A stretch of DNA of 9,846 bases from contig JALURI010000177.1 in the NCBI GenBank assembly GCA_027016965.1, positions 1 to 9,846 of the forward strand, read 5' to 3'. This document shows positions 6,686 to 9,846 of this stretch, piece by piece (the stretch's first letter is position 1; the number at the start of each line of letters is the position of its first letter). The stretch comes from Geoglobus sp. GTDB taxonomy: Archaea > Halobacteriota > Archaeoglobi > Archaeoglobales > Archaeoglobaceae. Below the pieces are notes generated by a model. It had not been told where the DNA came from. It saw nothing but the letters and a program-made list of their open reading frames with translations, and did not search any database. The position numbers and the translations under genes are program-made.

Positions 6686-7894
6686 CGCCCTTTTATTCTT
6701 CTCAAATGCTTCTCTATCATGTTTCTCTTAAAGTAGTCCATTATCTCCCTGAGCGATGACCTCTTTTTTCCGTAAATCAAAGAAAGTTTAGCAATCTCAT
6801 TGTAGGGTCCTTACCAAATCACATCTCTGCCAACCTCTGTAACCCCTTCTTTTCTCTAAAAACCATTGCAACGACTATTCCAACCAAAAGGACATTCAAA
6901 GCTGCAAACTTCAGCACAGATCTCCCAGTATATATGCAATCTCCTCAATTCGAATGATTTGGCAAGTTTAAACTCCTCCCACCTTTGCAGTAAATTCACA
7001 AGCCTGGATTTTAAAGCTCTAAATTTCCTCTCCTCCCCGTTCAAATCCTTAGAATCGAAAATACTCAAAGGGTAGCTGAGCATTCCATCCAGCCTGTTTA
7101 TATCGAAGTTATGCCTAGTAAAGATTAAAGGAACGACTCTGTACTCATTAATCCCAACCAGATAATTCCTGTAGGCGTAAAAACCCTTATCCATAATCAC
7201 TGTATCTCCTTTCCTGAATATTTCCCTCCTCTTAATCTCTTCCCGCCTATCAAAGTGCTCAATGTAGCTGTTCAGCCTTGATTCAATCTCCTCTCTGCCA
7301 GATACAGGTTTGGAGTGAGAGAGAACGATCACCTCAAACTCATAGTTAAAGAGAGACTCTACGCTCCTTCTGAATTCGTATGGATCGCTTTCAGGGTTTC
7401 CATACTAAGGTCCAAAATCTGTCAGATCAATGTCAGCAGAGTAGAGAACTTTACCGTCAATCAGAAAGAGATGCATGTCGTCTGTGTGCCCTGATGTTTC
7501 AATCATCTCAACCTCATGGCCATTCCAGTTAAATTCAGAGGTTGAATCATAGAGCCGAGCCTCAAAATCCCTCAAACCAACAAACTCTGTTGCAAACTCA
7601 ATCCACCTCTCCTCAACTCCTCTGGCAAATCTCCCTGCAAGCTCCTTAACCTTTATGAAGGGATGCGGAGCGTAAACTTCCTTATTTAATCTGTTGAGAT
7701 ACCATGCCAGAGCAGAATGATCCGGGTGGTTGTGAGACAGGATGGCAGTTTCAATTTTTCCAATAAACTCGTTCAGCATCTCAATTCCGCAGTTTGGATC
7801 CATTACCGCATTTCCAACAATCAGTGAGTTGCAGTAGGGAAATCTTCCCCCCATTTTTTCCCTCAATAAAACAAGCCCCCTCAGCCAGTCTCAC
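6679..7894 (-). pseudogene. Disrupted MBL-fold metallo-hydrolase gene
   Basis: Remains of one metallo-beta-lactamase fold hydrolase gene can be followed in pieces. A GTG at 7894 opens RLAEGACFIEGK. One extra base in the A6 run near 7855-7860 shifts the frame into MGGRFPYCNSL. The body keeps HNHPDH (metal ligands at about 7734-7717), the third His in SGHTDD and an Asp in YSADIDL. It stops at TAG (7407-7405) inside FGP-stop-YGNPESD, where the family usually has FGPWYG, implying TGG to TAG. Past it the same frame continues through RRSVESLFNYEFEVIVLSHS to HFDRREE (about 7237). Transposase sequence then intervenes. The last 43 codons, GPYNEIAKLSLIYGKK to HLRRIKGRQ and TGA (6810-6679), look like the missing helical C-terminus. 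Joined, they give about 260-270 aa. The lesions are seen directly; the Trp ancestor and the unity of the pieces are inferred. Substrate is unknown. Confidence 0.82.
6811..7236 (-). mobile_element. Degenerate insertion-sequence remnant (C-terminal part of a DDE transposase)
   Basis: This fragment lies between body and tail of the MBL pseudogene. It starts around IKRREIFRKGDTVIMDKGF; the Asp in MDKGF may be the second catalytic acid of an IS4-like DDE transposase. It continues with YRVVPLIFTRHNF and LQRWEEFK. The frame breaks at an AT repeat (CATATATA, near 6930); one frame over, it resumes as TGRSVLKFAALNVLLVGI, then VVAMVFREKKGLQRLAEM and TGA (6821-6819). About the first half of a normal transposase is missing. 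The direct join of WEEFK to LAKSFELRRLH seems to lack the stretch that normally carries the third catalytic Glu. No matching terminal inverted repeat or target duplication is visible, so both boundaries are approximate (within about 30 bp). The IS family is not identified with certainty, and the element is surely dead. Confidence 0.75.
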
Positions 7895-7959
7895 CTGAGA
7901 TTAAAATTCTGATGTGTTAGCTAATTTTACGGTTGGTTTTTATTCAGTGCATTTCACAA
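7895..7959. promoter_or_regulatory. Divergent promoter region, MBL pseudogene / MFS transporter
   Basis: This 65-bp A/T-rich gap separates the GTG of the MBL pseudogene from the ATG of the transporter. TATA-like candidates on the plus strand are AATTTTAC (7923-7930) and TTTTTATT (7937-7944). Neither is at an ideal distance, and no Shine-Dalgarno precedes the transporter. Confidence 0.35.
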
Positions 7960-9090
7960 ATGTCTGTGGAGCGGAAACTTCTGAGCATCTCGATTGCAAG
8001 ATTTTCTGACTCTTTTGGGGGCGGGATGGCGTATTTTGCCCTGCCAATACTCATAGCATCTCTCTCAATTGATGGCATTCCTGTTGATGCAGCATCAGGA
8101 ATTGTAATATCTCTGTGGGGAATGTTTGCAACCCTCTCGCAACCATTTGCAGGCAAAATCATAGAAAAATCAGGAAAACCAAAGAGGTATCTGGCTGGAT
8201 CTCTGATACTGACCTCTCTTCTCATTTTCCTATATTCCAGAGTTGAGAACATATCAGAGCTCGTACTGCTTAGAGCTTTTCTCGGGATTGTTGAGAGCTT
8301 CATGCTGGTTTCAAGCCTCACAATAGTTCTTTACATTTCAGGAAAAAAGAAGGGGGAAGGGTTTGGCATCTACAACACCTTCACTGATCTCGGATTTTCA
8401 ATTTCGCCAACAGTTGCAGGGTTTCTGATTCTCTACGGAATTAATGCAGTTTTCTATTTCTCGGCGGTTCTTGTTTTTATCTCATCAATTGGGATACTGC
8501 TGTTTGTTAAAGATGTTGAGATCAGAGAAAAAAGCAAAAAAGAGTCGAGTTTGAGAAGTCTCAACAGAGAGGTGATTCCTGTTTTCATATCTCTGAGCTT
8601 TGCGATTGCGATGATGTCTTCCATCGTCCCTCTTGAGAACTCATTTCTCACAAGGCTGAGCATAACCCCTCTGGAATTTGGAGTCTCATTCACGCTCTAC
8701 CTTCTGATAAGAACTCTCTCAAACACTCCTGCAGGAATTCTGACAGACAGGATTGGAGGATGGAGAGTTTATGCAATATCATCTGCTCTCCTATCACTCA
8801 CCGGTTTGTTTTTCCTGATTGAGAGCTTTTTCGCTTTTCTGGCTGTGAGATTCATTCAGGGCTTTATTGTTGCCATGGTCTACACTTCTTCAGCTGTTTA
8901 CATTGCAGAGAAGAGCAATCTTGGATATGCAATGTCAATGGGGCTGCTTTCCTCCTCAATAACTGCAGGACTGACTGCTGGTCCCTTAATTGCAGGATTG
9001 ATTAGCGGTTATGTTGGATTTGATTATGTTTACCTCCTCTTTTCAATCATGATCTTGCTACCGGTTTTTGCAAAAAAATTAATGGAGTGA
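7960..9090 (+). CDS. MFS family transporter, 12 predicted membrane helices
   Basis: This is a cytoplasmic-membrane transporter of the major facilitator superfamily (376 aa). Reading hydrophobicity by eye gives 12 helices in two six-helix halves, separated by a charged loop near KDVEIREKSKKESS. The family's cytoplasmic loop motif appears degenerate between helices 2 and 3 (AGKIIEKSGKPKR) and better kept between helices 8 and 9 (GILTDRIGGWR), supporting the internal duplication. I chose the ATG at 7960 (MSVERKLLS) over the TTG at 7933, which only adds residues absent from a normal transporter N-terminus. The substrate cannot be read from sequence; drug-efflux or metabolite-export members look alike. 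It is divergent from the MBL pseudogene and intact. Its TGA abuts the stop of the convergent oxidoreductase gene with no gap. Confidence 0.85.
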   Translation: MSVERKLLSISIARFSDSFGGGMAYFALPILIASLSIDGIPVDAASGIVISLWGMFATLSQPFAGKIIEKSGKPKRYLAGSLILTSLLIFLYSRVENISELVLLRAFLGIVESFMLVSSLTIVLYISGKKKGEGFGIYNTFTDLGFSISPTVAGFLILYGINAVFYFSAVLVFISSIGILLFVKDVEIREKSKKESSLRSLNREVIPVFISLSFAIAMMSSIVPLENSFLTRLSITPLEFGVSFTLYLLIRTLSNTPAGILTDRIGGWRVYAISSALLSLTGLFFLIESFFAFLAVRFIQGFIVAMVYTSSAVYIAEKSNLGYAMSMGLLSSSITAGLTAGPLIAGLISGYVGFDYVYLLFSIMILLPVFAKKLME

Positions 9091-9846
9091 CTACCACCCT
9101 CTGAAGACGTAGTAATCCTGAAGCTGTTTTTCAAGATCAGGGACTTTTCCCTCACTTCCCCCAGATACAGGTTGCAGTACTATCTCAGGCAGCCTGTCAT
9201 ACTCCTTCCCCCTTCCGGCAAGCTCGTTGTATTCTCTCTTGAGATTGAAAATTCTCTCCCCTATGCTGTAGATTTTTTCAGGAGAATAATCAAGTCCTGT
9301 GCTGTGTGTAAGCAGTGCAGAGATGTGAGATGGCTTTGCCGGGACAAAAACGCACATGACAAGGCAGTTGAAAATTTCAGCAAAATTCTGCATCTTTGCC
9401 GTGATTTCTCCTTTACCATCATTCTCAAATCTTCCGTTGCTTGCAATGCCGTAATCCTTTACCTTCAAACCCATCTCAACATTGTACATCTGATGTGGCA
9501 GATGACATGCTCCCCTGTTGTTTGTTGCATATGCAACGGCAAGGCTGAAAAATGCCCTTGGATCGTGCATTGGAATTTCAAGTCCCCTGACATGAGCTCC
9601 AACTCCATTCAGTCCAAGCTTTTGCTCAACTCTCATTGTCCCTTCAGCAAGCAGATCTCCATGGTTCTGTCTGTAGGCGATCAGTTTTAGGTACTCTTTC
9701 ACCTTCTCAGCATCTCCGAATTTTATGCCAAAATCAGCCAGATTTTTCTCAGTGAGATACATTGCCATACCAATCGTTACACCGCATGAAATCGTATCCA
9801 GGCCAAGAGAGTTTGCGAGATGATTTATCTCGATAAGGCTCTCACC
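9091..9846 (-). CDS. Aldehyde ferredoxin oxidoreductase family, C-terminal part (5' end outside window)
   Basis: The frame is open from the window edge to TAG at 9093-9091, giving 251 residues; the internal Met at 9768 is not the start. This is the C-terminal part of a tungsten-bispterin enzyme oxidising aldehydes to acids with ferredoxin as acceptor. Family marks are NHLANSLGLDTISCGVTIG at the start, LAEGTMR, GLEIPMHDPRAF, ATNNRGACHLPH, and NCLVMCVFV, where one Cys (about residue 161 or 165 of the fragment) should be the last [4Fe-4S] ligand. Family members run about 600 residues, so over half the protein, including the other cluster cysteines, lies beyond the edge. Where the best-known members have Asp in RGADH, this one has Cys (RGACH), pointing to another subfamily. 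The aldehyde substrate is not predictable. Confidence 0.88.
   Translation of the reverse strand, partial: GESLIEINHLANSLGLDTISCGVTIGMAMYLTEKNLADFGIKFGDAEKVKEYLKLIAYRQNHGDLLAEGTMRVEQKLGLNGVGAHVRGLEIPMHDPRAFFSLAVAYATNNRGACHLPHQMYNVEMGLKVKDYGIASNGRFENDGKGEITAKMQNFAEIFNCLVMCVFVPAKPSHISALLTHSTGLDYSPEKIYSIGERIFNLKREYNELAGRGKEYDRLPEIVLQPVSGGSEGKVPDLEKQLQDYYVFRGW

Noticed and set aside
7332..7404. Separate short gene starting at GTG 7332
   Set aside because: The sequence upstream of the GTG, back to the TAG, is in the same frame and is clearly MBL sequence. The GTG is only an internal codon.
9172..9690. 172-codon plus-strand frame opposite the AOR gene
   Set aside because: It is antisense to clear AOR coding sequence and has no recognisable domain.
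1..9846. CRISPR array, toxin-antitoxin or defence cassette
   Set aside because: No regularly spaced repeats and no small gene pairs of that kind are visible. The accessory part of the window is explained by the MBL pseudogene and IS remnant.

Overview
The window looks like chromosomal DNA from a euryarchaeon close to Archaeoglobales. The pointers are an archaeal-length adenylosuccinate synthetase, a GMP synthase ATP-PPase encoded without a fused glutaminase, a tRNA-Thr with no encoded CCA and a U discriminator, TATA-like boxes at about leaderless distance from several start codons, a multiheme c-type cytochrome lipoprotein, and a tungsten-type aldehyde ferredoxin oxidoreductase. The genus is inference; no rRNA or other decisive marker is present.

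Layout. At the left edge is about 120 bp of unassigned sequence, then tRNA-Thr(CGU) and leuD on the minus strand. purA is divergent from leuD. Converging on purA is a minus-strand pair: a triheme cytochrome c lipoprotein followed by a short bacterioferritin. Divergent from the cytochrome is a tightly packed plus-strand operon: trm112-like, pyrG, the GMP synthase PPase subunit, and an ArgD-type aminotransferase. The coding regions overlap by 4, 14 and 8 bp. The operon joins glutamine-dependent CTP and GMP synthesis with an arginine- or lysine-type transaminase and a methyltransferase activator.

Right of the operon, on the minus strand, is a wrecked metallo-beta-lactamase (MBL) fold hydrolase gene (about 6679-7894). 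It has a +1 frameshift in an A-run near its start, an in-frame TAG where the family usually has Trp, and a degenerate piece of insertion-sequence transposase between its body and its last 43 codons. Next comes an intact plus-strand MFS transporter (7960-9090). The window ends in the C-terminal 251 codons of an aldehyde ferredoxin oxidoreductase on the minus strand, whose stop abuts the transporter's stop.

I found no clearly new defence or mobile system. The most interesting items are the multiply disrupted MBL gene with its transposase fossil (easily mis-annotated as two genes), the cytochrome/bacterioferritin pair, a perfect 9-bp inverted repeat spanning the cytochrome/trm112 divergent promoter, and an unidentified open frame at the left edge beside the tRNA.
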